Assembly (NCBI GenBank): GCA_029259935.1 | Contig: JAJDEH010000476.1 | Location: 34,170 to 98,169, forward strand | Direction: 5' to 3' | DNA: 64,000 bases | From: Planctomycetota bacterium | GTDB lineage: Bacteria; Planctomycetota; Planctomycetia; Pirellulales; Pirellulaceae | Shown here: positions 15,783-26,529 of the stretch, piece after piece | How positions within the stretch are numbered: the first letter of the stretch is position 1 | How the letters are laid out: the number at the start of each line of letters is the position of its first letter | Notes under the pieces: model-generated | Databases searched by the model: none | Told to the model about the DNA's origin: nothing | What the model saw: the letters and a program-made list of their open reading frames with translations, nothing else | Position numbers and translations under genes: made by a program

Positions 15783-18773
15783 CTACTTCAGACTGCTCAA
15801 GAAGGCGGTCAGATCCGCGACTTGCTGAGCGGTCATGTCCCGCAACAACAGGTCTGGCATGATCGATTGCTGTTGGGCGACCATGTCTTCCACCTCGTCA
15901 GCCGGGATCGTCGTGACCTTGTTCTTTGCGTCCTTCAATACTAGTTGCTCGGCGTCTCGCGACACTAGTAACCCGCTGTGCACTTGGCCGCTGACGGTTT
16001 GTACCAGATAGACACGATACTTCGGTTCGACTTCCTTGGAAGGATTCAGAATGGTGTCGAGCAATCTGCGGCGGTCGTACTTCTTGCCAATTTGGCTCAG
16101 ATCGGGTCCGACTTCGGCGCCCTTGTCTTTGATCTTGTGACAGTTCCGGCACTGTACGCCCGACGCTTCGAAAAAAAACCGGCGTCCCCGCTCGATGTCG
16201 CCCGCCATGGCGAGTATCTTTTCCGGAACGACCACGTTGCCCAGCCGCTGAGTGCGTTGTTCTTCGGGCAAATACCTTTCGAACAGATCACGAACGCGTG
16301 CGTCGGGATGTTTCGCCGCTTTGGTAATCACTTCAGCGCGAACGGATGTTGGCAGTTCTTGATTCGCGCCGTCGTTCAACGCATAGGCCAGCCGCAGCGC
16401 TCCCTGCGTGGATTCCAATATCTGATCGATGACCGAGTTGCTGCCTTGTGCCGAGCCTGCATTTTCTAGCTTCTTGAATGCCTCGCTAAGCAACAGCTCT
16501 TCCGCGGGCCGCTTGATTTGCCCGTCGGCGTAACTGCTGATCCAATCGTGCAGCAATTGAACTCCCGCGCTATCCACGACTGAAGATCCAATTCGTGGCA
16601 TACGGCCTGGACCTAATTTTGAGGTTCGATAGAGCATCACACTTTGAAACGGCTGCCCTGGCGCTAAAAGCTGTGCGTTAGGAATGTGAAAGCCGCCATG
16701 AGCCGGACGAACGCCGGCGATCTTCATGTCTTCCATTGTCAGCGTGGCCAGCAGATTGACGTCCGAATTGCCGCCACCCCATTTGCGATGGCAATGCGAA
16801 CAGTTGGCGTGCAGATAGGATCGGGCCCGCTGGCTGACGGGCGCGTCCTTGTCGTGATAGTCGACCAGTTTCTCTAGCTTGTCGGGTGATCGCGGCAGAG
16901 GTTCGGTGAACAAACCAATGTGCTCAAAGGTTCTCAGTTGATTAGCGATCGTCCCACCGTAGTCGTGATCTCGATTTAGTTGCAATGTATTCATGCCCAG
17001 TGCATACTTCGCCGCCATATTGTGACAGACGATGCATTCAGTTCGACTGGGGAAATGCCAAGTCTGAGTGCGTTTTCCGCCCGGAGCGGTGGCGTCTTGA
17101 ATGGTCAGTTTGCGGTCCAGGCCGCGCGGGTCTTCCAGCAACACGGCGTCGGTCTGGTCGTCGTTCCACAAATAGGTGTAGCCGCGCCAAAACTGCGCTC
17201 CCACGGCGTCCGAACCCTCGAGTTCTTCATAATGCAGAATTCGCGTTTCCAGCCGGCGGCGGCTTCGGGGGTTGCCGGTTTCCAGTTCCATGGACAAGGT
17301 TTCGACCGTGACCGTACCGTCGGGCAGTTTCCAACTATGCGGCGCTCCGGGAGCGGGCTGCGGATACACCGTGCCATCAAAAACAATTTGCGATTCACCC
17401 GGCAACGCCAGCAATCGCTGCTTGCTCGCTCCGTCGCACCATTGGGGAGCGATCACGGAATAGGGAATGACGCCCGGTGCCGGAACATGTTTTGCAACCG
17501 AAGCAAACAGGCCTGTCTCGCTCAGCCGCCGCGGAAACGAACTTCCGTCATCCACTACCGGGTTTTCTTCCAACTTACTGATGCGACCACTGATGTGATC
17601 GACTAAGAACAATTCGTTGTCGTGATCCTCGGTGAAACCTACCAAACGAAGACTAGAGTCCACCAGTTCGCCATGTTCGGTAACCTCTTTCTTTTTGGGA
17701 TCGTAGCGCAACATCCAGATCTTCCCCGAATCGTAATCACCATAGATGTAGGCGCCGCGAAGTTTGGGAATTCGTGAACCGTGGTAAACATAACCGCCCG
17801 TAATCGACCGGCACTCGACGTGATGATGTTCAAAAATAGGCTCGATAAACGGCGTTGGTCCCCGCGGACGATCCGGCCCAAACGGATGACTGCCTTCCAA
17901 CACACTCCATCCGTAATTTCCCCCACGCTCGATCTGCAAGACAGCCTCCCAGAGATCCTGCCCAATATTCCCCGTCCACAGCTTACCGGTCTTCCGATCG
18001 AATGCGATCTTCCAAGGCTGCCGTAACCCATAAGCCCAAATTTCGCCCCGCGCGTCGGGAACCTTGGTGAACGGGTTGTCGGCCGGGATGGTATACGGCT
18101 TGCCCGCGGACTGCCGATCGACGTCGATGCGCAGTATCGCACCCGAGAGATTTGTCAGATCTTGGCCCGTCCGATATTCATCCGCGATCCCGCTCGAGTC
18201 ACCCGTGGCGATGTACAAGTAGCCATCAGGACCAAACTTCAAGCAACCGCCGTTGTGACCGCCCGATGGCCAAGTGATCAAAACCTTCTCGCTCGTCGGA
18301 TCGACGCGTGGAGGATTGCCGCTTGCGTTGAAGCGGGCAACACGCGTCCCTTCCGGATGCTCTTCCGTGTGGACGAGATAAGTTACGTAACAAAAACCGT
18401 TCTTCGCAAATTCAGGATGAAACGCAAGGCCGTACACGACCTTCTTCATATCCAGAAACAGATCCGCCGATTCGGCCCGCGGGTCATTGGGAAACGAGTA
18501 GATCTTGCCATATCGCTCGACGACGAACATGCGATCCAATCCGGGAGCAAACGTGGCATCCAGCGGCTCGTCGAATTTCAGTTTGGGAAAGGCGCCCACG
18601 GTTCGATAGGGAGACGGCGGATCGGGCGAGCCCTTGATTTTGGAATTGGTCCAAGCCGTGCGTTTCGTTAGCCCGTAGGGTTTTTCATCGGCCAGCGATC
18701 CGTTAACCGAGTGGAGGAACCAAACGAGTACCGACAAGGCACACGACCGCACGAAAAGCTTGGAGCAGAGCAT
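15783..18773 (-). CDS. Secreted PQQ-type sugar dehydrogenase fused to c-type cytochrome domains
   Basis: From the ATG at 18773 the product is 996 residues with a signal peptide (LFVRSCALSVLVWFLHSVNG). An open frame reaches back to 19169 but would overlap ftsH and lacks protein-like composition. Residues about 30-400 are a glucose/sorbosone dehydrogenase beta-propeller (GGHNGG, ATGDSSG, AYGLRQPWK, GGNYGW). Then comes an SO2930/HNE_0200-type region with CIVCH and CSHCH, and the C-terminus (from about residue 850) is a TIGR02603-type haem domain with C875-x2-C878-H879. Expected role: periplasmic sugar oxidation passing electrons to haem. Such fusions are typical of planctomycetes; the exact sugar is unknown. 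Confidence 0.88.
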   Translation of the reverse strand: MLCSKLFVRSCALSVLVWFLHSVNGSLADEKPYGLTKRTAWTNSKIKGSPDPPSPYRTVGAFPKLKFDEPLDATFAPGLDRMFVVERYGKIYSFPNDPRAESADLFLDMKKVVYGLAFHPEFAKNGFCYVTYLVHTEEHPEGTRVARFNASGNPPRVDPTSEKVLITWPSGGHNGGCLKFGPDGYLYIATGDSSGIADEYRTGQDLTNLSGAILRIDVDRQSAGKPYTIPADNPFTKVPDARGEIWAYGLRQPWKIAFDRKTGKLWTGNIGQDLWEAVLQIERGGNYGWSVLEGSHPFGPDRPRGPTPFIEPIFEHHHVECRSITGGYVYHGSRIPKLRGAYIYGDYDSGKIWMLRYDPKKKEVTEHGELVDSSLRLVGFTEDHDNELFLVDHISGRISKLEENPVVDDGSSFPRRLSETGLFASVAKHVPAPGVIPYSVIAPQWCDGASKQRLLALPGESQIVFDGTVYPQPAPGAPHSWKLPDGTVTVETLSMELETGNPRSRRRLETRILHYEELEGSDAVGAQFWRGYTYLWNDDQTDAVLLEDPRGLDRKLTIQDATAPGGKRTQTWHFPSRTECIVCHNMAAKYALGMNTLQLNRDHDYGGTIANQLRTFEHIGLFTEPLPRSPDKLEKLVDYHDKDAPVSQRARSYLHANCSHCHRKWGGGNSDVNLLATLTMEDMKIAGVRPAHGGFHIPNAQLLAPGQPFQSVMLYRTSKLGPGRMPRIGSSVVDSAGVQLLHDWISSYADGQIKRPAEELLLSEAFKKLENAGSAQGSNSVIDQILESTQGALRLAYALNDGANQELPTSVRAEVITKAAKHPDARVRDLFERYLPEEQRTQRLGNVVVPEKILAMAGDIERGRRFFFEASGVQCRNCHKIKDKGAEVGPDLSQIGKKYDRRRLLDTILNPSKEVEPKYRVYLVQTVSGQVHSGLLVSRDAEQLVLKDAKNKVTTIPADEVEDMVAQQQSIMPDLLLRDMTAQQVADLTAFLSSLK

Positions 18774-19161
18774 GGATTCATCCTTCGCCACGAAGAAATG
18801 CCGGATCAATACAGGGACGAGTATAAGCCACCCGCCAGCGAGTTCAACAATTCCGGCGGTGGGCCGCGATTCGTGCGGCGAGCCGCCGGCCGCTGCAGAT
18901 TTCTGCCTTCGACGTGCCGTGTTCGACTTTCGATATTCGCCACCGAATACAGCGTTTCGCTCGTTCCTCTCACCAACCCGGGCCATCAAACCCATCGATT
19001 CAACATCTCGATGAATAAAAACGCCGCGGAACGTCTCCAATAACCATCGGTTTATCGATCTCCGTGCCTTGCCCACGTCGCACTTTTTCAACTTGTCCGA
19101 TACAATTCCGGTACAAAGATGCAACCAGTGACAGGGATTCAAGGGAACCCCGGAGGAATTA

Positions 19162-21171
19162 ATGGACAAAGACGATAAGCAAGGTCCTTCTCAACCACAA
19201 GATCGCACGCCTTGGCTGCGTGGACCCAATCTATTCATCGCGGCCCTGCTCGGCACGCTGGCCATTGTGCTGGTCATTCGGCTGGCGACGCCCACCCCTT
19301 CGCTGATTTCCCGCGAGTTCTTTGAACTGCAAGTTGAAGCACGCGTTGACACGGACGATAGTGGCAAGAAAACTTCCAACGTCACCAATGTGACGATCGG
19401 CCCCACCGAGTTGCGCGGAGAATTCCGCAAGTTGCCGCCCACGCCGTTGGAGCTTGAGGAACGCAAGGAGAAAGTCCAAAAGTACTTTCGGATGGACATG
19501 CCGAAGAGCCTGGAAGAGCAGGACAAGCTGTGGAAATATCTAGAGCAGAACAATGTCTATCCAAAACGCGCGCAAGAAGACAGTACTTTCACGGTCCTGA
19601 TCATGATCGCCGTGGCTCTGCCGTTTGCCATTCTTCTGTTTATGTGGATTTCCTATCGACGGGCACAAAACCAGATGCTTGGCGGTGGCGGTTTTCTGTC
19701 GGGGTTCAGCAAGAGTCCCGCCAAACGCTATGAGTCGAGTGACCATCCAACGACGTTTAAGGACGTTGCCGGTTTGGATAATGTAAAAGGCGATCTCATG
19801 GAGATCGTCGACTATTTGAAGGATCCGCAAAAGTTCCAGCGGTTGGGCGGACGCGTGCCCAAGGGGGTCTTGCTGAATGGAGCCCCGGGCACCGGCAAGA
19901 CCTTATTGGCTCGTGCCGTGGCAGGCGAGGCCGACGTTCCCTTTTTCTCCGTGAACGGATCCGAGTTTATTCAGATGTTTGTCGGCGTTGGGGCCAGCCG
20001 CGTGCGGGATTTGTTCAAAACCGCCAAGGAAGCGTCGCCCTCCATCATCTTCGTCGACGAAATCGATGCGGTCGGCCGGCAGCGCGGCGCGGGGCTAGGC
20101 GGTGGCCACGACGAACGCGAACAAACACTGAATCAAATCCTCAGTGAAATGGACGGCTTTCTGCCGAACGAAGCCACGATTGTGATGGCCGCGACCAATC
20201 GGCCCGACATCCTCGATCCGGCGTTGTTGCGTCCGGGCCGCTTCGACCGCCATATCACCGTGAATCGTCCCACGCTGAAAGGGCGTCTTGAGATTTTCAA
20301 AGTCCACATTCGCGAAGTCCCTCTCGCCGACAACGTTGACTTGGAAGTGTTGGCCGCGGCAACCGTGGGCCTGACCGGCGCGGACATTCGGAATATCGTC
20401 AACGAATCGGCGTTGTGGGCGGCTCGTAACGATAAGAATGTGGTCGAAATGGAGGACTTTGAATACGCCCGCGACAAGGTCCTCATGGGGGCCAAACGCG
20501 AGGAAGTGCTGAGCGCGGCGGAAAAGGAAAAAACCGCTTACCACGAAGGCGGCCATACGCTGACCGCTTGGAATCTGGAGGGCGCGCATCGCGTCCACAA
20601 AGTCACCGTGATTCCGCGCGGAAGAAGCCTTGGCGTCACGCAAATGCTACCGGGCGAGGATCGCATGAATCTGTCGGAGACCGAATTGCGCGATAACCTG
20701 GTTGTCTTGCTCGGCGGACGAGCCGCTGAAAAACTGGTGTACGACGAGGCGACCGTTGGTGCCGAAAACGACCTTGAAAAGGCGACCGGCATGGCGCGGC
20801 GGATGGTCACTCACTGGGGCATGAGCGAACGCCTCGGACCCGTTAGCTATAAGCTTAGTGAAGAAGATCCGTTCCTGGGGCGGGAGCTTCATCAGCAGCG
20901 GCAATTCAGCGAGCATACGATGGAGTTGATCGACCAAGAAGTCGCCCAACTGCTGCACGAATCGGCGGACAGGGCTTTTGCCATGTTACAAAAAGACCGT
21001 GATAAGTTGGAGAGATTGGCCCAAGCCCTCGTGGCCGAGGAAGAGCTTGACGAACAGCGAATTACCGAGCTGATCGGACCCTCGGTGCGTGCAGCGGCCG
21101 AGAAAAATGGAAAGCCCAACACGGCGACGGTCGTATCCGAAACCGATTCCGTGCAAAATCCAGCGACGTAA
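19162..21171 (+). CDS. ftsH: ATP-dependent zinc metalloprotease FtsH
   Basis: A 669-residue membrane AAA+ protease that degrades damaged or regulatory membrane and cytosolic proteins. Two transmembrane helices (about 27-46 and 133-152) flank a periplasmic domain. The AAA module has Walker A GAPGTGKT near residue 240, Walker [16 protein letters not shown] near 295 and the second region [19 protein letters not shown]. The zinc site is HEGGH at 461-465; the third position is Gly where many FtsH have Ala, which keeps HExxH intact. The Asp ligand lies in ENDLEKAT. A strong ribosome site GGAGG is just upstream of the ATG. rsgA follows after 26 bases, so they are probably cotranscribed. Confidence 0.98.
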   Translation: MDKDDKQGPSQPQDRTPWLRGPNLFIAALLGTLAIVLVIRLATPTPSLISREFFELQVEARVDTDDSGKKTSNVTNVTIGPTELRGEFRKLPPTPLELEERKEKVQKYFRMDMPKSLEEQDKLWKYLEQNNVYPKRAQEDSTFTVLIMIAVALPFAILLFMWISYRRAQNQMLGGGGFLSGFSKSPAKRYESSDHPTTFKDVAGLDNVKGDLMEIVDYLKDPQKFQRLGGRVPKGVLLNGAPGTGKTLLARAVAGEADVPFFSVNGSEFIQMFVGVGASRVRDLFKTAKEASPSIIFVDEIDAVGRQRGAGLGGGHDEREQTLNQILSEMDGFLPNEATIVMAATNRPDILDPALLRPGRFDRHITVNRPTLKGRLEIFKVHIREVPLADNVDLEVLAAATVGLTGADIRNIVNESALWAARNDKNVVEMEDFEYARDKVLMGAKREEVLSAAEKEKTAYHEGGHTLTAWNLEGAHRVHKVTVIPRGRSLGVTQMLPGEDRMNLSETELRDNLVVLLGGRAAEKLVYDEATVGAENDLEKATGMARRMVTHWGMSERLGPVSYKLSEEDPFLGRELHQQRQFSEHTMELIDQEVAQLLHESADRAFAMLQKDRDKLERLAQALVAEEELDEQRITELIGPSVRAAAEKNGKPNTATVVSETDSVQNPAT

Positions 21172-21197
21172 TTTATTTTTCGTGATTCCGTTCATCG

Positions 21198-22340
21198 ATG
21201 GCCAAGAAGAAAAAGCAAAAGAGCAAGATCCGCACGGAATTTCGCAAGCGACATGAAGTCCGAACACGTACCGGGGATTTTACTCGACAGTTCCGGCAAT
21301 TGGACGGTGAAGAAGAGGACACCGAGCACTCCGAGCGCATCAGCGGCAAGGGCGATTTGGTCAAGAAGCGGACCATAATCGGCCATCAAGCGGAAGTTGA
21401 GGAAGCTGGACTGTCCGTCGAATTGGAGATCGACGAATCGAACTGTCGGCTGGGTCGGGTGCTGAGTGTTCATGGCCTCAATACCAATGTAAGAACAGAC
21501 GACGGCGAACGACTGAAGTGTGCTGTCCGGGGAATTCTCAAATCCCTCAGCACCGATCAACGCAACGTCGTGGTCGCGGGCGACCGGGTCCTCATTTCCA
21601 CGACCAGTCCCGGCGAAGGTGTGATTGAACGTGTCGAACCGCGCAAGAGCATGATCTGCCGGACCAGCCGCGAAAAGCAACATGTGCTGGTCGCCAACGT
21701 GGACCAGCTTTTGATCGTGGGCAGTGCCGCCGAGCCGACCTTGAAACCCAATCTCATCGATCGGTTTTTGTTGACTGCCGAAAAGAACCGCCTTCAGCCG
21801 ATCATTTGCATCAACAAAGTAGACCTTGTTGATATCGCGGATCTGCAACCGCTGGTCGGAGTGTACGCACAAATGGGCTATCAGGTGGTACTCCTGTCGT
21901 GCGAAACGGGCTTCGGTATCGAATACATCAAGCGCTGTGTCATTGGCAAGGACAGTGTTGTCGTGGGACAGAGTGGTGTCGGCAAATCGTCTTTGCTGAA
22001 TACGATCGATCCAACCCTGAATTTGACGGTTAACCAAGTTAGCGCGGAAAACCAAAAAGGGAAACACACGACGTCGGCCGCTCGTTTCATTCCGATTCAG
22101 CAAGGCGGCCACATCGTGGACACTCCTGGAATTCGGCAGTTTCAGTTGTGGGACGTGATCCCCGCAGAGGTGGAAGGCTTCTTACGCGACTTGCGGCCTT
22201 ACATTAACCTCTGCCGCTTTCCCGATTGCACGCATACACACGAGGAACAGTGTGCCGTCAAGGACGCGGTCGCGGACGGTCGCCTGGATGCCAGGCGGTA
22301 TGAAAGTTACTGTCACATTTTTGCCGGTGACGCAGCATAA
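21198..22340 (+). CDS. rsgA: Ribosome small-subunit-dependent GTPase RsgA
   Basis: A 380-residue circularly permuted GTPase that helps late maturation of the 30S subunit. The G motifs occur in the permuted order NKVD (206-209), GQSGVGKSS (257-265) and DTPG (308-311). An OB-fold precedes them (about 85-150) and a C-terminal zinc knuckle (CRFPDCTHTHEEQC) follows. The N-terminus carries about 70 extra charged residues rich in Lys, Arg and Glu, longer than in E. coli RsgA's usual start; it may contact rRNA. The gene follows ftsH closely. Confidence 0.97.
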   Translation: MAKKKKQKSKIRTEFRKRHEVRTRTGDFTRQFRQLDGEEEDTEHSERISGKGDLVKKRTIIGHQAEVEEAGLSVELEIDESNCRLGRVLSVHGLNTNVRTDDGERLKCAVRGILKSLSTDQRNVVVAGDRVLISTTSPGEGVIERVEPRKSMICRTSREKQHVLVANVDQLLIVGSAAEPTLKPNLIDRFLLTAEKNRLQPIICINKVDLVDIADLQPLVGVYAQMGYQVVLLSCETGFGIEYIKRCVIGKDSVVVGQSGVGKSSLLNTIDPTLNLTVNQVSAENQKGKHTTSAARFIPIQQGGHIVDTPGIRQFQLWDVIPAEVEGFLRDLRPYINLCRFPDCTHTHEEQCAVKDAVADGRLDARRYESYCHIFAGDAA

Positions 22341-22445
22341 AGCGGACGTTGGCGTGCAGCCGTTCGGCTGAGAAAACACGCCAAATCTTGAACAGCCGTT
22401 AGAGAAGAACCGGTCAACGCCAGGACCTCCAATCTCGGAGCCGTG

Positions 22446-25184
22446 ATGCCAGACAACGCCAAGACAGCCGACATTCTGCACCGTGAGATCTCGCTGCTTG
22501 GCGAGATGCTGGGGCAGACCATCGAACAGCTTGCGGGAACCGATGGTTTTCAAACCGTGGAGACGATTCGCTGCCTTTCGCGCGATCGGCGAAATGGTGA
22601 TGCCGAAGCGGACCGGCGACTGGGCGAAATGCTCTCGTCCATGGACGAGCATCAATTGCGCGTCGTCGTCCGTGCCTTTACCGTCTTTTTGGATCTGGCG
22701 AACCTAGCGGAGGATCGGCAGCGGGTGCGTGTTCTTCGTGAACGAGAACGGGAACTCTATCCGCGGGCTCCAAGCGAATCGATCGAGGATGCCTTGATTC
22801 GCCTGAAGTCCGCCGGGAAAAGTGCCGACGCCATCGAGCAGTTGCTGCAGCAATTGAGTGTCGGACTCGTTTTCACCGCTCACCCCACGGAGGCAAAACG
22901 GCGATCAATACGCGCGAAGCTACGCCGCATACGAACGCTGCTTTACGATTCGGACGCCGACCTGCTGCCCGCCGAATCCGGCCGCAATCGCGAGTTGTTA
23001 GAGGGCGAGCTGATGAAGTTATGGTTAACCGACTTCATTCGCCCTTGGCGCCCGACCGTGCTGCAAGAAGTTCAGCGAGGATTATCAATCAAGCCGATCT
23101 TGTGGGACGTGCTGCCACGGATGTTACGAGACATTCGCGCGGCCTGCTCGGCGTTGTTTGAAGAGCATGCGTTTCATGTTCCGCCGTGCGTGACATTAGG
23201 TTCGTGGATAGGCGGTGATCGAGACGGTCACCCCTACGTCACGGCCGATGTTACGGAACAAACCATATTGTGGCTACGAAGCGCCGCAATCGACTTGCAT
23301 CTCGCGGCATGCCGCGCTCTTTACGATTCGCTGAGTCTGTCGACACGCGAGTTGCCCCCCGGAGACGGCCTGCAGACGCGCATCGACTCGGCCTTGGCAC
23401 AATGGCGGACGTTGAGGGATCGTTTGAATGAGATTCCGCCGAATGAGGTACCTAGGCGATGGCTTTCAGTGATTCGGTGGCGTCTGGAGCAAACGCACCT
23501 TGTGCAGCTTGACGAAGACATCTTGGGTGCCTATGCATCCGCGGAAGAACTCCACGAAGATGTATCGCGGTTGCTGGATAGTGTCAGTTTTCTTGCGGAT
23601 CTGGGTGCCAGTGTTCGTGACGAAATCACCGCATGGCTAGACCGCATTCGCATCTTTGGCTTTCATCTTGCGCGGCTGGATGTCCGGCAAGACGCGAGCC
23701 AGCACTTTGAGGTCATGAACGAATTGTTCGCGGCAGCCGAAGTTCGATCGGACGCCGCCGAATTGGACGAAGGCCAGCGGCAAGCCCTGTTGTTGCAAAC
23801 ATTGGACCAGCCATTGAATCTCCGACCACAAGCCCTCTCGGAACAGGCCCGCGAAACACTGTCGTTGTTTGACCTTCTTGCCCAAGCCGAAACGGCATTC
23901 GGGATGAACGTCTGGGGTGGTCATGTGATCAGCATGACCCACGCGCCAAGTGATGTGCTGACCGTGGTTTGGCTCTGGCGACACGCGCTACAAAAGAACA
24001 GATCGGGCGCGGCCGATCTTCCGCGGCTTCCCATCATTCCGCTCTTTGAAACCATCGACGACCTGCGGCGCGCGCCCGAGATTCTCGAATCGCTGCTTCG
24101 AATTCCTGCTTATCGCGAGTATCTTCGTGACCTCGACGATCGGCAAGTCGTGATGCTCGGCTACTCCGACAGCACGAAAGACGGCAGCTATCTTACGGCT
24201 TGCTGGGAACTGTACCGCGCGCAACAGAACCTGCACGAGGTTGCCTCGCGCGAAGGTATTCAATTGACGTTTTTTCATGGACGTGGTGGATCGCTCGGAC
24301 GTGGCGGAGGCCCCGCGGCACGAAGCATTCTATCCTTGCCCAAAGGCACGTTTGACGGATCGCTGCGACTGACCGAACAGGGCGAGGTTCTCGCCGAACG
24401 CTACGACGACCCGAAGATCGCCAGCCGGCATTTGGAACAAATCGTCAGTTCCGCAATTCTTGCTTCGGGAACGCCGGCACCTGCGGTGAACGACGATTGG
24501 TTGGCCATAATGGACCAGTTGGCGAGTACGTCGCTGGCCGCCTATCGCCAGTTAGTGGAGCAGCCCGGGTTCGTGGAATTCTTCACGAAGGCGACACCCA
24601 TTTCCGAAATCAACAACCTGCCAATTGGATCGCGGCCTGCCCGCCGGCGAGGCGGCAATAGCCTTAGTGATTTACGGGCCATCCCGTGGGTCTTCTCCTG
24701 GACGCAATGCCGTTGCCTCATTCCCGCGTGGTTTGGACTAGGTGCGGCCCTTGAGTCGGCGCTGGAAAAGCCGGCGGCACTTCACGAATTGCAGCAGATG
24801 TATCACCACTGGGCCTTTTTCCGCGCGACGATCGACAACGCCGAACTTGCTTTGGCCAAGACGGACCTCGGCATTGCCGAACGTTATGCAAGGACCGCCA
24901 ATCAATCCGAAACACTGGCCAACATCGGATCGGCGATCTCGATGGAATTCGATCGTTCCAAGCGAACGTTGTTGGCCGTCACCGGGAACCAGGAACTGCT
25001 TGACGGCATCCCCTGGCTCAGAGAGTCCATTCGAGTCAGAAACCGGTACATCGATCCCTTGAATTTGATCCAGGTCGAGTTGCTCAAACGAATTCAACAC
25101 GGAAGGGCCGAGGATGAGGAATTACAAAACCTGACGCGTCTGACGATCAACGGAATCGCGGCGGGAATGCGCACCAGTGGATAA
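22446..25184 (+). CDS. ppc: Phosphoenolpyruvate carboxylase
   Basis: A 912-residue enzyme that carboxylates PEP to oxaloacetate to refill the TCA cycle. Catalytic blocks are present: VFTAHPTE with His146, the glycine loop FFHGRGGSLGRGGG with His611, GYSDSTKDG, RPARR and a C-terminus ending GIAAGMRTSG, close to the usual GMQNTG with the conserved last Gly. A GTG at 22443 is directly followed by ATG at 22446; I choose the ATG because GGAG at 22437-22440 is then well spaced. It lies 105 bases after rsgA on the same strand and converges with glcF, 22 bases away. Confidence 0.97.
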   Translation: MPDNAKTADILHREISLLGEMLGQTIEQLAGTDGFQTVETIRCLSRDRRNGDAEADRRLGEMLSSMDEHQLRVVVRAFTVFLDLANLAEDRQRVRVLRERERELYPRAPSESIEDALIRLKSAGKSADAIEQLLQQLSVGLVFTAHPTEAKRRSIRAKLRRIRTLLYDSDADLLPAESGRNRELLEGELMKLWLTDFIRPWRPTVLQEVQRGLSIKPILWDVLPRMLRDIRAACSALFEEHAFHVPPCVTLGSWIGGDRDGHPYVTADVTEQTILWLRSAAIDLHLAACRALYDSLSLSTRELPPGDGLQTRIDSALAQWRTLRDRLNEIPPNEVPRRWLSVIRWRLEQTHLVQLDEDILGAYASAEELHEDVSRLLDSVSFLADLGASVRDEITAWLDRIRIFGFHLARLDVRQDASQHFEVMNELFAAAEVRSDAAELDEGQRQALLLQTLDQPLNLRPQALSEQARETLSLFDLLAQAETAFGMNVWGGHVISMTHAPSDVLTVVWLWRHALQKNRSGAADLPRLPIIPLFETIDDLRRAPEILESLLRIPAYREYLRDLDDRQVVMLGYSDSTKDGSYLTACWELYRAQQNLHEVASREGIQLTFFHGRGGSLGRGGGPAARSILSLPKGTFDGSLRLTEQGEVLAERYDDPKIASRHLEQIVSSAILASGTPAPAVNDDWLAIMDQLASTSLAAYRQLVEQPGFVEFFTKATPISEINNLPIGSRPARRRGGNSLSDLRAIPWVFSWTQCRCLIPAWFGLGAALESALEKPAALHELQQMYHHWAFFRATIDNAELALAKTDLGIAERYARTANQSETLANIGSAISMEFDRSKRTLLAVTGNQELLDGIPWLRESIRVRNRYIDPLNLIQVELLKRIQHGRAEDEELQNLTRLTINGIAAGMRTSG

Positions 25185-25206
25185 GGACCATGCTTCGGCG
25201 TGCTGC

Positions 25207-26529
25207 TTAAGCTTCAAGCGGTAACTTCCGGTAGCTGCGGTCCAGCACATCCATCGGATGAAGCACGGTCAAACCCTGGCTTTGCTCTCGCGCCTCGCAG
25301 CCGATTTGCATCAGGCATCCGGTATTGGCGGTGATAACGACCTGGGCTCCGGTGTCCACGATGTTGCGCATCTTGCGCCGACTCAGGCGTTCCGCCATTT
25401 CTGGTTCCGTCAGGTTGTAAGTGCCCGCCGCTCCACAGCATAGTTCCGACTCGGCCAATTCCGTCAATTCCAGTCCGGGTATCTGGCGTAGAATGTTTCG
25501 CGGCGCATCGCGAACGCCTTGGGCATGCACCAAGTGGCAGGCGTCGTGATAGGTCGCCTTGACCGGAATCTCGCCGCGCGGCGCGACGAGCCCCAATTGA
25601 TCCAGAAACTCATGGACATCCTTGACCTTGTCCGCGAACTGTTGTCGTTTGTCCTGAGCATCATCCTGCCAATGGTGGCCGTAATCTTTCAACATCGATG
25701 CGCAGCCGGCCACGTTTAATATCACGGCGTCCACATCGTCCAGATCAAAGGCTGCCACGTTTTGGTCGGCGAAATGCCGGGCCGGATCGCTGCTGCCGGC
25801 ATGAAAGTGAATCGCCCCACAGCAGCCTTGATTCGGAGGGACCACGACTTCGCAACCATTTTCCTGCAACACGCGGGCCGTCGCCCAATTCGTGCCACGA
25901 AACATCACATCCGAAACACAACCGCTGAACAATGCAACGCGTGCCCGTCGCGTGCCTTTGGCTGGCAGCACCTCCGGCAGCGAATCCTGCCGCTTCTCCA
26001 ACTTTGGCAGCATGCGAACCAAGCGGCCCAGACGCGGCGGCAGCCAACGCCACAGACCCAAGCCGTTGACTAAACGGTCAAGCCGAAAGAACTGGGCGAT
26101 TCGCGCCGGCAGTAGTGCGGTCCGCATGCGAGTGGGATACGGAAACATGCCAAACAGAATCCAGCGATGAAACCAATCGTCGGTCTTTTTCTTCCCGCCC
26201 TCGCCCGTCTGTTCCATCGCCACCCGAAAAGGCTCGATCAACTTGCCGTACTGCACGCCAGAGGGACACGCCGTTTCACAAGCACGGCAATCCAGACAAA
26301 GTTCCAGATGCCGCCGTACTTCTTGATTCAACTCGAGTCGCTCATCCGTGACGGCCCTCATCAGATAGATTCGTCCCCGTGGGCTGTCGTTTTCATTTCC
26401 TAGTTCGGCGTACGTCGGGCAACTCGCGGTGCACAAACCGCAGTGGACACAATCCAAGAACAGGCTGTAATCAATATTTCCGCCAGGCGTGTTCGAGTTT
26501 TGTGCGTCGGTCGCGGGCGATTGGCTCAT
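25207..26529 (-). CDS. glcF: Glycolate oxidase iron-sulfur subunit GlcF
   Basis: A 440-residue protein with two ferredoxin-type 4Fe-4S motifs near the N-terminus (C27, C30, C33, C37 and C78, C81, C84, C88) and two CCG domains (for example GCCGAIHFHAG and LCCGAAGTYNL). In the glycolate oxidase complex GlcF carries electrons from the flavin subunits to the quinone pool. Its ATG overlaps the glcE stop by four bases, so the three glc genes form one operon in the order glcD-glcE-glcF. The genes are on minus and face ppc. Confidence 0.96.
   Translation of the reverse strand: MSQSPATDAQNSNTPGGNIDYSLFLDCVHCGLCTASCPTYAELGNENDSPRGRIYLMRAVTDERLELNQEVRRHLELCLDCRACETACPSGVQYGKLIEPFRVAMEQTGEGGKKKTDDWFHRWILFGMFPYPTRMRTALLPARIAQFFRLDRLVNGLGLWRWLPPRLGRLVRMLPKLEKRQDSLPEVLPAKGTRRARVALFSGCVSDVMFRGTNWATARVLQENGCEVVVPPNQGCCGAIHFHAGSSDPARHFADQNVAAFDLDDVDAVILNVAGCASMLKDYGHHWQDDAQDKRQQFADKVKDVHEFLDQLGLVAPRGEIPVKATYHDACHLVHAQGVRDAPRNILRQIPGLELTELAESELCCGAAGTYNLTEPEMAERLSRRKMRNIVDTGAQVVITANTGCLMQIGCEAREQSQGLTVLHPMDVLDRSYRKLPLEA

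Noticed and set aside
18774..19169. N-terminal extension of the sugar-dehydrogenase frame
   Set aside because: It would overlap the ftsH start and precede an evident signal peptide at 18773; composition is not protein-like.
21192..22112. Minus-strand frame of 306 codons
   Set aside because: Antisense shadow of rsgA, which has all its GTPase motifs in order.
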